Counted from the first letter of the stretch, positions 46,252-57,981 are shown. The stretch: 64,000 nucleotides of DNA from Hofstenia miamia (GCA_004352715.1 SCFE01000012.1:1020415-1084414), one strand, 5' to 3'. The notes: generated by a model not told the origin, from the sequence alone. Made by a program: numbers and translations.

Positions 46252-47149
46252 ATGCGCCTATAGTGGGCATAAACAAGTTAGAAGATAAATGATTTTTTTG
46301 CTTATTGATAAAAAGTATAAATTAACTTTGTAATTATGTAAATGATTTCTTGAATAATTTTCGTAAGCATAAAGCACATTTTGAGAAAATAATGCTAGGT
46401 AAATGAAACATCAGCACAATGTAAATTACGTTGAATAATATGAATGATATGTAAATACAAATAAAATGTACAGAAATTTAACAAACCTTTCGCAAGCCGT
46501 TTGAAAATCCATTATAAAAAATTATTTTAACATCACTTGTTCACTTAGTATTTAATTGAATGGTTAATAACTAACTGAATAGCTCTAATTAATTTATTTT
46601 CGTTGAGAAAAATTAATTTCCTAGTTCATAGCATGTAAAAGCTCGCGCTTTGTGTGAAGACTCTCATATTAACACCAAAACCGTCTATATATATACCCAG
46701 GAAACATAGAACTGTTATTGTTTTTGTGGTGTATTGGCGTTTAATAGGCGTTGAATTGTTTGGGTGGCGTTTATAGTGCGGATTAGTGGCGGTGTATAAT
46801 ACCGTCTAGCAGAAAATATTTAAAAATAGGAATAATTTTAGTATTATGACATTTTGAAGATAGATTTTTAAAAAACTGCATTTTTATTGATAGTTGTCGT
46901 TTTATTGTGAAAAGACCTTCTGGCCCATCCGTTCAACACTGTACATGCTGCAAAGTCATATTTTATAAATGTCAGAAAGGAAAACGAAATAAGTGAAAAC
47001 ATGAATATTTTTGGTAAAACTAGACTTTTATCCAAGAAATTTTTAATATACATCATAATAGTATTATTTAAACTTAAACATTTCAAGCGGCAGTAAAAGT
47101 AAAACATAAAAACAGGCCAAGGAATAAATAGTGTGGAGGTGAATACTAT

Positions 47150-47330
47150 AACTAGGCTTGAAAATTTTGGTAGAGAAATATTTTGCTGTCAAATTGGCCC
47201 TCTCTTCATTGAAGAGAACTCTACATGCTTGGTGCAATATGCCGATGACACCTGTCAGTTTGTACATGGTTACCTAATCCAAAGAGAAGGAAATACAGTG
47301 TAGGTTAACTATTCAGACACTGCCTTGAAA
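47150..47330 (+). pseudogene. Reverse transcriptase scrap with a YADD motif
   Basis: The + strand frame from about 47157 reads ENFGREIFCCQIGPLFIEEN, then STCLVQYADDTCQFVHGYL. The VQYADDT block is the catalytic core of a LINE-type reverse transcriptase, and the preceding IGPLF resembles the LGPLLF block. The frame closes at about 47300. Too short to classify. Confidence 0.5.
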
Positions 47331-48108
47331 TCCTGAAATTGGTTTTCTAGGCATTACAAAAAGATTGAAAATCTTAGAGCCAATTACCAAATGTCTGCTC
47401 ATGTATTAGATAGATTTACTGGTTATTCTTCACAGGAATATTTTCCTAACTTTCATAGGAGAGCACCAACAAGTGTTACTTTTTCAATTTGATTTTCTAT
47501 CTGACAAATAATGCAATGAAAATGGCTTGTTTAATGTTAAGCACCTATTTCTTGATAACACTCAAATTGGGGATGGCAGCAATAAAATGAAGCGCATATC
47601 ACACTAAATCATAATTCAAATAACTCAATCTCAAGAATAAGAAACTAAAAATGCTGAACAGTTGAAGCAACTGAATTTAGTAGATTTTCAACAAGAAGTT
47701 AGCGACCTCCCCCCCTAGATACACGCTCACATTTTATTTTTATGGAAGTATATACTAGTTAAGCAGCAATACCAATACAGTACAATGGATTCTAGAAAAG
47801 AGTAAATGCAAAATAAATAATGTGAAAAATTGAAGCAATAAAATGTTTAATCCATTTACTATGTGTGATATAATTTATGACAATAAAATATACTCTAGTT
47901 ATAATAAAATATTAAAAAATGAAAATAAAATATAGTATAATATAATATAATGCAAGCATAATATAATAAACATTATAGTTAATATAGTGTAATATGAGCC
48001 AAATACCATATAGAATATATAGAATAATATAATTATATTAAATACATTACTTATCTATTTTGTCAGACATGATTTTCATCCTCTGAGTGTGATGTATAAT
48101 TGCTGGAA

Positions 48109-48337
48109 ACCAGGGGGGATTTTCTGACGGGGGGGATCATTGTTATTACTCAATGCGGGGCGAAGCCCAGAAAAATTTTTGAAAAAATTGAGAAAATATA
48201 CCCTAAATTATTCATTTCACGATCCTAGATTTTAAATTTTTCAATTTTTACCAAAAGTTTTTGATTTATCTAGTCAAAATCAAATTTGGAAACCTGACGG
48301 AGGAGACATTCCACCATGTCCCCCCTGCGTACGCCAC
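48109..48337 (-). mobile_element. Short non-autonomous element with a gtggcgtacgcagggggg end
   Basis: A 229-bp block bounded by tgctggaa (48101-48108) and tgctggca (48338-48345), a 7/8 match consistent with an 8-bp target duplication. The right end, read on the minus strand, is agtggcgtacgcagggggg-like, an end motif widespread among small hAT-like elements in animals; the left end is also G-run rich (accaggggggatt). It has no coding capacity. Classification is tentative. Confidence 0.5.
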
Positions 48338-48660
48338 TGCTGGCAACATCATCTCTATTTGTTATAGAAGACTGAAATTACTTATTTCTCATGATATTCA
48401 TGTATGGCAATATGGGGCTTTAATGAATTATATAATATCTTAAATATAAATTGAATTTATGATTATCAGTTTGTTTTTTTTTTGCAAAAAACATGTTGTG
48501 CCAAGTGCAGCGGCCTGCGTTTCTGGGTCAATGTGTCTAATTTGCAACCAGATTTATGCATATAATTAGTGGAATAATCTGGAATTTCTTGGCAGCATTG
48601 TTCTTGGATTCATAGAAATACCACATCCCTAGAAGTTCAATGAGTCATATAAAATCTTAC

Positions 48661-49046
48661 GCGATTTCATTTCTGTAATCATGAGATGAGTAGATGAACA
48701 CAATGGTGACTCACTGTTGCAGCAGTTACTGTTTTGTATATAATCACTGCATTCCAATTTATCTTGACACTGGTGGTATTTCGATAGACATGTTTCTGAG
48801 ATACAGTTTTGAGCATCATCACATGGATTACAACCCTCTTCATCATCACCAAATGGACAATCATGATTACCATCGCAGATGTATCTATCTGTTATACATA
48901 GGTCCATCTCTTGACAAATAGCATACTTCCCAAAAAAACTATATGGGCGACATTCATAGAAACTACCTTCATCACCATATCTCCAATCACTTTGGCTACA
49001 GTTTGAAACACCATCTCTTACAGCATTAATAGGTATGCATTCATTT
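48661..49046 (-). CDS. LDLa-GPCR exon 2: LDLa-rich ectodomain
   Basis: This 386-bp minus-strand exon has acceptor cactttag before 49046 and donor gtaaga at 48660. Its first base completes the Gly codon of exon 1 and it leaves one base. It finishes the first LDLa module (NECIPINAVRDGVSNCSQSD) started by FKCPG in exon 1. A second LDLa half-module follows (LCITDRYICDGNHDCPFGDD, then EEGC), with the classic CDG..DC..G.DDEEGC calcium cage. A Cys-rich tail (CNPCDDAQNCISETC) comes next. The phase fit and the LDLa module continuing across the junction support the exon. Confidence 0.88.
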
Positions 49047-49472
49047 CTAAAGTGTTAAGCATAAAACTCTAAGTTATATTAGCTTTGCTAAATCTATTTA
49101 AAGCTATATATATATATATAGCATTTTTACAAAATATATTCAAATACGCATTTAAAATATATTTGAATTTCTCAATGTTCTGTAATAAATTGACTGAACA
49201 AGTGTGATTTAGACTATTTTTAAAAGATTCGAAATTTAAGCAAGATCTAAGATTCCATGGTAATGAAATAAAAATTGTAAGAACTGCAAACGAAAACGAA
49301 TTCTTACCTTTTCCCTTAATAAGTTTTATTCTTTGAATGTTTAGAGAAATATATATTATTTGATCTGGGGTTGTGAAATTCATGATGGAAAAAAAAGACC
49401 ATTACAAATAGTTGTGTATGCTCTAAAATTCATAATGACAATTTTATAAGTAATACGAAATTTAATTGGTAG

Positions 49473-49481
<9 letters not shown>

Positions 49482-49503
<22 letters not shown>
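49482..49503. repeat. (TA)n microsatellite
   Basis: Alternating TA immediately upstream of the Penelope-like fragment. Confidence 0.95.
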
Positions 49504-49509
49504 CAAAGT

Positions 49510-50960
49510 TTTCGAAGTATAGGCGCTCAGCCATGTCGCTTATATGGTTTATCGAAAATACATAAAAATTCAGAAGATCCCCCACTACGACCTATATTGT
49601 CAACAATAAATTATCAATATTCAAAATTGACAAAATGGTTAGATCAATTATTAAACAAATATATTCCAAAAAAGTACATCATCAATGACACAAATGATTT
49701 TCTAAATAAATTAAGGAATGCATATGATCATGATCAACAAAATAAATATCTTGTAAGTTACGATGCAAAATCTATTTTTAGAAAATATCCCTGTAAAAAA
49801 GACAATAGATCAATTATCAAGCTTATTCCTAAAGATGAAATCATAATAAGTCATGAAGTTTTGGAGAAATTGTTAAATATGTGTTGTCTCAACATACAAT
49901 TTATTTTTAACAATAAGTTGCATCGCAAAGTTGACGGAATGGCAATGGGTTCTGCATTAGGACCTACCATGGCTGCATTTGNNNNNNNNNNNNNNNNNNT
50001 CAACTTTACATACGATATGTGGACGACGTTTTTGGAATTTTCATTAACAAAGAGGAATCAAACATTTTCTTAGAATATCTTAATAACCAAATTTCTGAAA
50101 TCCAATTCACAAAGGAAAATCAAAAGGAAAACAAATTAGTATTTTTAGATGTTTGTGTTCATAACTTTAACACATCATATGAAACAAGTTGGCATATAAA
50201 AGAAACCAAGTCGGGATTATACATACCATATAGTTCTACTTATAATATCTCACAGAAGTTGAATACAATTAAGGCATTATTTGATTGAGCATATAAAATC
50301 TGTTCGACATTCAAACATACAGTTAATGCTTTTGATCAAATTTTTACCATCTTAGAACGAAATGGATATCCTCATAATATTCTTAGAAAATATTCTGATC
50401 ATCTATTTGAAAAGGATTACAGCAAAGAAAACCAGCCAAATGTGAAAAATACCAACAAAGAAACGATAATTGAAGTCTATTTGAAAATACCATATCTAAG
50501 TAACCAAGTTGAGAAATGCAAATAAGGAGTGAGAAATCTGAATACAAAACTAAAAATTACTAACATCACCCCGATTTTTACAACTTTTAAAACAAAATAT
50601 ATGTTTAATAACAAAGACAATATCCCAAAAAACTTAGTTTCATCCCTAGTCTACAAATATACATGTGATGATTGCGATAAATCATATATCGGTGAAACTA
50701 AGCGACATCTGGAATGAGATCTAATGAGCATTTAAGAGGTCATCTGAATTCAGAAATTTTTACCCATCACTATCAAACTAAGGAAGATCAATTTGAAATT
50801 TTACTAAGAACTAAACATCCGAAAATAGCAGAGGCAATATATATANCTCTTTTAAATGATATATGGCTTTAAATGAAAGAGCGGTGTCTTTTGGAAGAAA
50901 TTTACAAGTTCCATACCGACCCCTAGCTGAGAATTTTATCGAAACAATAATTTTGCGTTA
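49510..50960 (+). pseudogene. Penelope-like element: RT plus GIY-YIG endonuclease, 5'-truncated and broken
   Basis: The + strand begins at a CRLYGLSKIHKNSEDPPLRP block (about 49533-49592), followed by RT fingers/palm: YLVSYDAKSIF (first Asp), KVDGMAMGSALGPTMAAF, and YIRYVDDVFGIF with the catalytic DD just after the 18-N gap (49982-49999). A TGA near 50286 and other breaks follow. The C-terminal part has a GIY-YIG nuclease: YKYTCDDCDKSYIGETKRHL (about 50654-50713), then after a frameshift RSNEHLRGHL and KIAEAIYI (Glu). The RT plus GIY-YIG order is diagnostic of EN+ Penelope-like elements. It starts directly at a (TA)n array. Confidence 0.88.
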
Positions 50961-51434
50961 GAATAACAAAACCAAAAATAAAAACCAAATAAACCGAATA
51001 ATTACACACTTCTAGTATCTGCACACTATATATAGCATGAAAAATAAATCTGTATTCGCATAAATTCCTATTTTAAATAGACTCAAAGATGATGACTGTT
51101 ATTTTTGTCAGACGCATTGAAGGGTACTTTAAAGTATTGCCAAGTAAGGTTAAAGTCATGATGGGATGTTTCTGTTGGCTAATCACTAGAATATCCTTGT
51201 CCTCTTCCAGTGACTTCATAAAATTCTGGCACATGTTCGAAATTTGCATTGATTTTTGGCCTAAGAAACATTCAGCTTTAAATGAGCTATTTTGAATTGT
51301 AAGATATCTGCTTTATAATTTTGTTACTTGACTGAAACACTAAAGGGCAACTACGTACGTATTGGCAAAATTTGCTAATACAATGTTTTGAAATAAATTT
51401 ATTGGATCAGAATTTCATCACAACATTATTGATA

Positions 51435-51510
51435 TGTATATATATATATATATATATATAATGTTATTACTTCTCACAGCTTCATAATAATAATAATAAT
51501 AATAATAATN

Positions 51511-51545
<35 letters not shown>

Positions 51546-51553
51546 TATTATTG
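51435..51553. repeat. (TA)n then (AAT)n/(ATT)n microsatellites with a single N at the turning point
   Basis: TA array at 51435-51461; from 51484 an AAT run changes to ATT around the single N at 51510, giving a near-palindromic array, most likely an assembly join between reverse-complement reads or a hairpin. Confidence 0.85.
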
Positions 51554-52373
51554 CTTCTGGCGTTAGATACTTATACCGCCTCAGAAATTTAGTGCCAGAT
51601 TATCAGACTCAGCATTTGCATGCATTTTGCTTATCGCAACTACATTAGTATTTATTTTTATTTATTAGTTTTATTACAAAAAGCCGCTATTTATTATCAA
51701 AAGCTTTTAGTTGGTCGTTAAACACATTAAATTTTGCACGTAAGCATGATCATGTTAGTGAATACAGATGAATGTATAATATATTAGCCTTGCTATATCA
51801 AGTACAATTCCATGCAGCTTCAATTTATTTAAGTATAAATATCGCCGACAAGCAATTTCTTTTCTTGATAACTACTTAAAAGTAAATCCTCGATCACATA
51901 AATTTATTTGTAGCAGTATTTCATATCCTAGTTTTCATCGAGCAGCCCTAATATTTGGAGTGATTTAGATAATGAGACTAGAGTAGAAAAAAATTACAAA
52001 AAATTTAGAAAAAAATTAAAATGTGCACTTTTACATCGACAAAATACAATCGGAGACACAAACATGCTAAACACATTTACTGATTTTTTACACTGAGCTC
52101 ACCACATACATAGACACACACACACACACACACAAATTTATTATTATTATATATTTCATATTTAGTTTGTAGATTAGTTGTAACTTTTTAGTAAATATAT
52201 TGCTTTAACTCTTATTAATATCATTATTATTATTATTATTATTATTTCACATGGCTAAAACATATGTATTTGTTAAGAAGTATTTTTTCAGTATGCTTGG
52301 TTCTTATATATGTTGTATATTACGTGTAAACTACACGCATTATTTCTAATAATAAAATATTAAATAAACATAC

Positions 52374-52489
52374 CCAGGACACTTGAACTGAGACGGACAT
52401 AATGGGCAATTGAACCCTTTATTATTTATGCAAGCTTCGAATTTAGAATATAAAATCAGCAGAAATAATGAACCAAACAGTAGCCTCAT
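52374..52489 (-). CDS. LDLa-GPCR exon 1: signal peptide and start of the first LDLa module
   Basis: The ATG at 52489-52487 opens a typical signal peptide (MRLLFGSLFLLILYSKFEAC), followed by a Cys-rich start of the ectodomain (NCPLCPSQFKCPG). It ends at a gtatgt donor (52373), leaving two bases that join exon 2 to give FKCPG-NECIP, the canonical first half of an LDLa module. A diverged, inverted copy of this exon with its flanks is at 57190-57510, and conservation between the two centres on the exon. No promoter element could be assigned upstream. Confidence 0.82.
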
Positions 52490-54141
52490 TAATGTATCAA
52501 TTTTCTGATTCTGAAAATAGTTTTTTGAAATTGTAATTATCCAATCATATCACAATTTTTGTCATTACTAATCATTTATCTAAATAAATTAAGAAAATCT
52601 ACATGTGATTTTAATGAATACATATTAAATTTATTAGACGCATTAATTTATTTCCATTGAAGTTTCCCCCTTGCTTATCACATTCTTTTAGTCCTATGTA
52701 CAGGCATTAGCCAAATTCACGAAAACCTCGGAATCAATGCTCAAAAAATAATTCATTTATGTGATTGAAGTAATTTCATGAAGTGTCTCTCATTGCTCTT
52801 AATTTACGTTGAGATTTTTCACAATTAACGTCAATAGCATTCAATATTAGTGCCTTATTGCACATGAGGAAATCCAATGTAACATGGTCCTTTTATAAAT
52901 AGCTTCTTTAAGCTTGTCTACTGGTAGTCAATCACATTGATAGCGCAATAATAGCATTGTGCATTATAATACACTCTTCTGCATCTTAGAAAAATTGTAT
53001 TGTAGTATTTGAATAGATTTGCTTAAATATTTCGTATTTGTATATTTGCAGTGGCCCATACCTTATTCTGATTTACGGACAATTTTCTTCAAGCCTACTC
53101 GCAAAATTTAAAATTGTGAGGCATGGGAGGGTCTATGAGGACATTTGGGGGTCCAGGTATGAGATGTAAATGCGGAGCCCTATCGTATTTTATGAATTAA
53201 ATTTCCAGTAACCTTTTGGTTGTATACCTGATGCATTTTACTAAATATTTTATGCCTGTATAATTAGTCGGCCTCTAAATAACACTAAAATTGTTTATTT
53301 AAGGTATTTATTCAAAATTTGGAACTTAACGTTTTGATATATTTATATAATTTCTTTGTTATTTTGATATTTTGAGGCTACAAAAGCTTCAAAGTCGAAA
53401 CTACGGACTCCAAATTTGCTTAATACTGCCTACAATATATTTAAGTTTTTAGTAATAATATTCTTTGCCACCGTAAGTCTACCCCACCCACCCACTCAGT
53501 AAAGCCAATAATTGAGCAACAGGTGTTAATGCAATGTTGAATATTTCTATTGCTTTAGCTGAAGTTGATGAAAAGATTGACATTTTTTGAAAATTTTGAA
53601 TTTTTCAAAAAAAATTTAAATTTTCTCTATGCCTAATATTAATGCATTTATAAGGTTTTGAGCCAATATGCTAGCAACAAAGAATTCTGACAGTTTCTTG
53701 TTATGTGCAAAGATATCCCAAACCTATTGAGGCTTGAAGTGAGCAAAGTTGTGGGGCCCACTATAGCTGTAGCCGGAGATTTCACGCAATCACAATGGGA
53801 CAGGGCCGTGGCGGGGTTTAAAAGTGAAAAACGAAAAAAAAGATTCTACTTTATCACATGTTGCTTGCAAATAGAAAATAGCGTTAATGGTTTTTGAGCT
53901 AAAAGAAATTAACTAACATGAAAAATTTTCAAAAAATTCTCATGCTGCTTAAGACTAAAGTAAGTAATAATATTCTCTAGATCCCTAGATATAATTTTGG
54001 CGAAAAAATGCATCTATTGATCTTATTGTGTGTGGCTATTGTTAACCAAATTGCAAAAACCCAAAATAATGGGTTAAAACTGAATTCAAAACAGTAATTT
54101 GCTTACACTGTTGAAATTCAACATTAAAAATGATTTTGTAA

Positions 54142-54174
<33 letters not shown>
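52490..54174. other. Upstream of the receptor gene: AT-rich, source of later duplicated blocks
   Basis: No gene recognised. 52941-53651 and 53681-53790 reappear verbatim at 54227-54937 and 55120-55229. A (TA)n array at 54145-54174 borders the mariner remnant. Confidence 0.6.
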
Positions 54175-54177
<3 letters not shown>

Positions 54178-54226
54178 GGTGAGTAAAAAGTAATTCCCGA
54201 TCTTTGCACAGTAGTCTTCAAATCAN

Positions 54227-54937
54227 TAGCGCAATAATAGCATTGTGCATTATAATACACTCTTCTGCATCTTAGAAAAATTGTATTGTAGTATTTGAAT
54301 AGATTTGCTTAAATATTTCGTATTTGTATATTTGCAGTGGCCCATACCTTATTCTGATTTACGGACAATTTTCTTCAAGCCTACTCGCAAAATTTAAAAT
54401 TGTGAGGCATGGGAGGGTCTATGAGGACATTTGGGGGTCCAGGTATGAGATGTAAATGCGGAGCCCTATCGTATTTTATGAATTAAATTTCCAGTAACCT
54501 TTTGGTTGTATACCTGATGCATTTTACTAAATATTTTATGCCTGTATAATTAGTCGGCCTCTAAATAACACTAAAATTGTTTATTTAAGGTATTTATTCA
54601 AAATTTGGAACTTAACGTTTTGATATATTTATATAATTTCTTTGTTATTTTGATATTTTGAGGCTACAAAAGCTTCAAAGTCGAAACTACGGACTCCAAA
54701 TTTGCTTAATACTGCCTACAATATATTTAAGTTTTTAGTAATAATATTCTTTGCCACCGTAAGTCTACCCCACCCACCCACTCAGTAAAGCCAATAATTG
54801 AGCAACAGGTGTTAATGCAATGTTGAATATTTCTATTGCTTTAGCTGAAGTTGATGAAAAGATTGACATTTTTTGAAAATTTTGAATTTTTCAAAAAAAA
54901 TTTAAATTTTCTCTATGCCTAATATTAATGCATTTAT
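54227..54937. repeat. Verbatim copy of 52941-53651 bordered by single Ns
   Basis: A 711-bp duplicate, single N on each side (54226, 54938); the text on both outer sides (ccgatctttgcacagtagtc..) is itself duplicated at 54197 and 54939. This is an assembly artefact signature. Confidence 0.9.
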
Positions 54938-55208
54938 NCCGATCTTTGCACAGTAGTCTTCAAATCAGTGTGTCTTCAAATCGATTCTTCTGTGAATGGA
55001 AGTAGCTACCTGGACATGTTAAAAGAACAATTCCATCCTTTAGTGCAAGATCAAAAAATTTACTTCCAACAGGATGGCGCCCCAGGGCACTATGCTACNN
55101 NNNNNNNNNNNNNNNNNNNAGAATTCTGACAGTTTCTTGTTATGTGCAAAGATATCCCAAACCTATTGAGGCTTGAAGTGAGCAAAGTTGTGGGGCCCAC
55201 TATAGCTG

Positions 55209-55577
55209 TAGCCGGAGATTTCACGCAATNATCAAAAAATTTACTTCCAACAGGATGGCGCCCCAGGGCACTATGCTACATGTGTTCGTGAATTGTTAGA
55301 CAACAACTTCACGGGACGATTGATAGGACGACGAGGCCCTATTGAATTCCCAGCCAGATCACCTGATTTAACTCCCATGGATTTTTTCATGTGGGGAGCT
55401 CTAAAAGATCTCGTTTATTCCAGGAGACCTCGTACACTACCTGAACTTCGCGATGTCATTACCAACCAGATGAGAACAATTAGTATTGAAATGTGCGAGA
55501 AAGTGTGCCGAAGTGTTGTTACTCGACTGGAACTGTGTATTGAGCACAACCGCGAACAGTTTGAACACTTTTATTAG
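55209..55577 (+). pseudogene. C-terminal part of a mariner-like transposase with wide D-D spacing
   Basis: The frame reads IYFQQDGAPGHYATCVREL (second catalytic Asp), then, through the ORF 55293-55577, FPARSPDLTPMDFFMWGALK and a C-terminal CIEHNREQFEHFY. From the Asp in QQDG there are 36 residues to the Asp of SPD and 41 to that of PMD. A D,D41D arrangement would place it near rosa-like mariners; D,D36D is the alternative. The same Asp region is also present at 55060-55098 because of a local duplication. The N-terminal DNA-binding part and first catalytic Asp are missing, so it is inactive. Confidence 0.75.
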
Positions 55578-55642
55578 ACAATCTTTTCATCTTTCTGAAA
55601 AAAAATTTTATTAAAACCGGGCGTTACTTTTTATTCACCCTG

Positions 55643-57189
55643 TATATATGCAACTACAATGAATATTCGAAATAATGTATTGGTTTTTTAGCTGAAGATG
55701 AAGCAATCAATTAGTATTTAAGCATTTTTTCGACTTCAACAGAATATCATTTTAAAAATTTCTTTAATTATTAAATGATCCAAATAAATTCAGTTTTGGT
55801 AGATTGACACATTGTCAGCATATATGCTTACATAAACATATTTGATGTTGAATGTCAACAGTATAAACAAATGGATGGATAGTATTCAGTATTAAACCAG
55901 TATTTGGGTTATTAACAGTTTGGTTAACAATTATCAAACTTTATATCAAAAGATGCATTTTGGCCGAAGTTTAAGTCAACGGATTCACATTTCTGTAAAA
56001 TTTACATCAAAGGAATCCAAAATATGCACATATTTTTCAAAATTTTGCATTTTTGGAAGTGTTAATTGACATAGACACAAAAGTTTGTCTTTTAACCCTA
56101 TTTCCACGAGTGTTACTTTTACGTAATCTGTACGCATTTTTGAACAATTTTATCCAAGCCTGTTAAGAAATATTGAAAGCTTTTTACATTGTCACATCTA
56201 TGCCTGAAGTATATACAAATAAGAATTTCTTTTCAATGAGAAATTCGGTTTATGTTCAGCTTATTTCCTAGTGTTCAGGTAATGGGGCGTTGTGATTCCC
56301 ATGGGAATACCAACTATCCTTATATATTTGTTTTGAGAATACAATCTGTGTGAATCCCGTCCAGACACGTGGTGAGCAATATCAGTTTGTCGCGCATGGA
56401 CTGGACAGAGCCAGGTAGCGATGTTTTGTCGAAAAAGGAGACAATAATTCTCTATCCGGTGGGGTTTTCAGATTTTAAACATCTATAGTTCGTGAGGTAT
56501 AAACGTTTAAAAAAATGTTTGCTGAAGTCATCACAAGTTTTGAAAAATTACTTTTTGTACATTACAATCAAAACGCTACAAATTGAAAATAAATTTTTTA
56601 TTACATACATGAATATTAAAATACGAAATACGACCATAATTTTCTTTTGCTTCAGCTTAAAGTTTGCATCACCGCAAATGTCCAAAAACTATATATTTAA
56701 GCAAATGTATTCAAATCCTACAACTGATTTTTTTTAAGGCAAAGAAGAACCATTATTGGCGCTACTCAATAGAATTGAGTACCAAAGTACCAGTATCAAA
56801 GAAATTATCAAAACATTAAATGACTCAGACCGAACCATGTTCTATAGAATGTCCTAAATTACAAAAAGGGCCTATAAGGAATGATATTGACATACATTTT
56901 GAAAAACCTAAACTTAAAATAAGAGTAATGAAAGACAATACATGTTTCGTAGAAACCAAAGTAAAAATTGTAAATAATTCCAGTCACATATATTTTTTTT
57001 ATATATTATAATATCACTAGTGCCTCTGCGACTTGGGTAATGCCTTTACATAGAAATTACCGAATATGACAAGCAAAGCGGAAAACTTCAATGGAAGTAA
57101 AAATATTACTTGTACTAAGATATAAAAATCACACATAGATGTTCTCAATTCGATAATTAAATTAAATAGGTGATTAGCATGGACAAGAA
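55643..57189. other. AT-rich intergenic stretch
   Basis: No supportable gene. Small + strand ORFs at 56492-56737 and 56820-57011 have a biased Lys/Ile composition and no recognisable family features. Confidence 0.5.
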
Positions 57190-57497
57190 CAGCAACATAA
57201 TTGGATCATTATAAATTTTAAAAATTATTATCAAAATCAGAATATTGTTGCATTAATGAAGCGACTGTTTGGTTCATTGTTTCTGCTAATTATATATACA
57301 TATATACGAAGCTTGCATACATGATAAAGGCTTCCATTGCCCATTATGTTCATCTCAGTTCAAGTGACCTGGGTATGTTTACTTAATGTTTATTTTTGCA
57401 AAGAATGCGTGTAGTCTACACGTAATATACAACGTATACAAGAACCAAGATTACTGAAAGAATACTTCTTGAACAAATGCATAGGATTTGATCATAT

Positions 57498-57510
<13 letters not shown>
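57190..57510 (+). pseudogene. Inverted duplicate of receptor exon 1 with flanks (broken)
   Basis: The + strand copy aligns with the minus-strand 52570-52230 region through 5' flank, exon and intron start. It opens with ATG and KRLFGSLFLLI, a signal peptide like exon 1. One extra base in a ta-rich stretch shifts the frame before the Cys-rich part, and in the original frame the FKC cysteine codon is TGA. The donor gtatgt and 100 bp of intron remain similar and run into a (TA)n array (57506-57538). It is the relic of a head-to-head paralog or an inverted segmental duplication; no exon 2 homolog is visible downstream. Confidence 0.8.

Positions 57511-57538
<28 letters not shown>
57506..57538. repeat. 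(TA)n microsatellite
   Basis: Alternating TA; marks the right border of the exon 1 duplicate. Confidence 0.95.
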
Positions 57539-57542
<4 letters not shown>

Positions 57543-57981
57543 TTTTGACAAGAAATTATCAAGTTTTACAAGAATGCTGATAGATTTTTTTATTAGAAGA
57601 TTATAGTAATAATGCATTAATCCAAATTATGCAATTCGATTGAATTGAAATTTTGATGGATATTACGAGTATGCAAATTTAATAGTAATCATTTATGTAA
57701 GATTGCATTATTAAGTTTGGATTGCCTTATTTTTGGTTGTGTTAAGTTAGTTTGCCTATTGATTTTCAAGTTTGTATTAAAATTAATGCTAGTTTGTGAA
57801 GGCTTGTTTCAACTCAATAGGATTAATAGCTTTTTGTCAATTTATTCATACTCAAAGAAAATTTTTTTAGACAGCAAGGCTTTTGCAAAATAGTAAAATC
57901 TTAATACGGTACAATCATAGCAGAAATTACTAACTCTTGGTAAATTTTGCTAGGAAATCTGGTAGCAAGATATTGTTAAAG

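Larger units (their letters stand above)
42515..48660. other. Intron 2 of the LDLa-GPCR gene (6.1 kb)
   Basis: Contains a (TA)n array with an N gap (42730-42888), a MITE-like block (43600-43915), a decayed piggyBac (45590-46251), an RT scrap (47150-47330) and a short insertion (48109-48337). The minus ORF at 44376-44798 has no family features I can recognise. 46300-47100 holds AT-rich sequence with a small GGCGTTTA-rich patch near 46730. Confidence 0.6.
49047..52373. other. Intron 1 of the LDLa-GPCR gene (3.3 kb)
   Basis: Holds a Penelope-like element (49510-50960), (TA)n arrays at 49482-49503 and 51435-51461, and (AAT)n/(ATT)n arrays (51484-51553, 52221-52247). The remainder is AT-rich without a recognisable gene; a 68-aa + strand ORF at 51089 has no family features that I know. 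Confidence 0.6.
54175..55642 (+). mobile_element. Mariner-type element remnant, scrambled by misassembly
   Basis: The ends agggtgagtaaaaagtaa (about 54176) and the complement of ttactttttattcaccct (about 55625-55642) are inverted repeats with one mismatch, next to TA-rich flanks. Inside, three foreign blocks bordered by Ns (54227-54937, 55120-55229, and the repeat of 55050-55098 at 55231-55279) interrupt the transposase. After mentally removing them, the element is a short, internally deleted mariner with only the C-terminal part of the gene. Confidence 0.75.

Noticed and set aside
51089-51295. 68-aa + strand ORF as a hAT or other transposase piece
   Set aside because: Composition is suggestive but no diagnostic motif is present.
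53703-53897. 64-aa + strand ORF, partly repeated at 55120-55229
   Set aside because: The repetition is an assembly artefact, and the peptide has no recognisable features.
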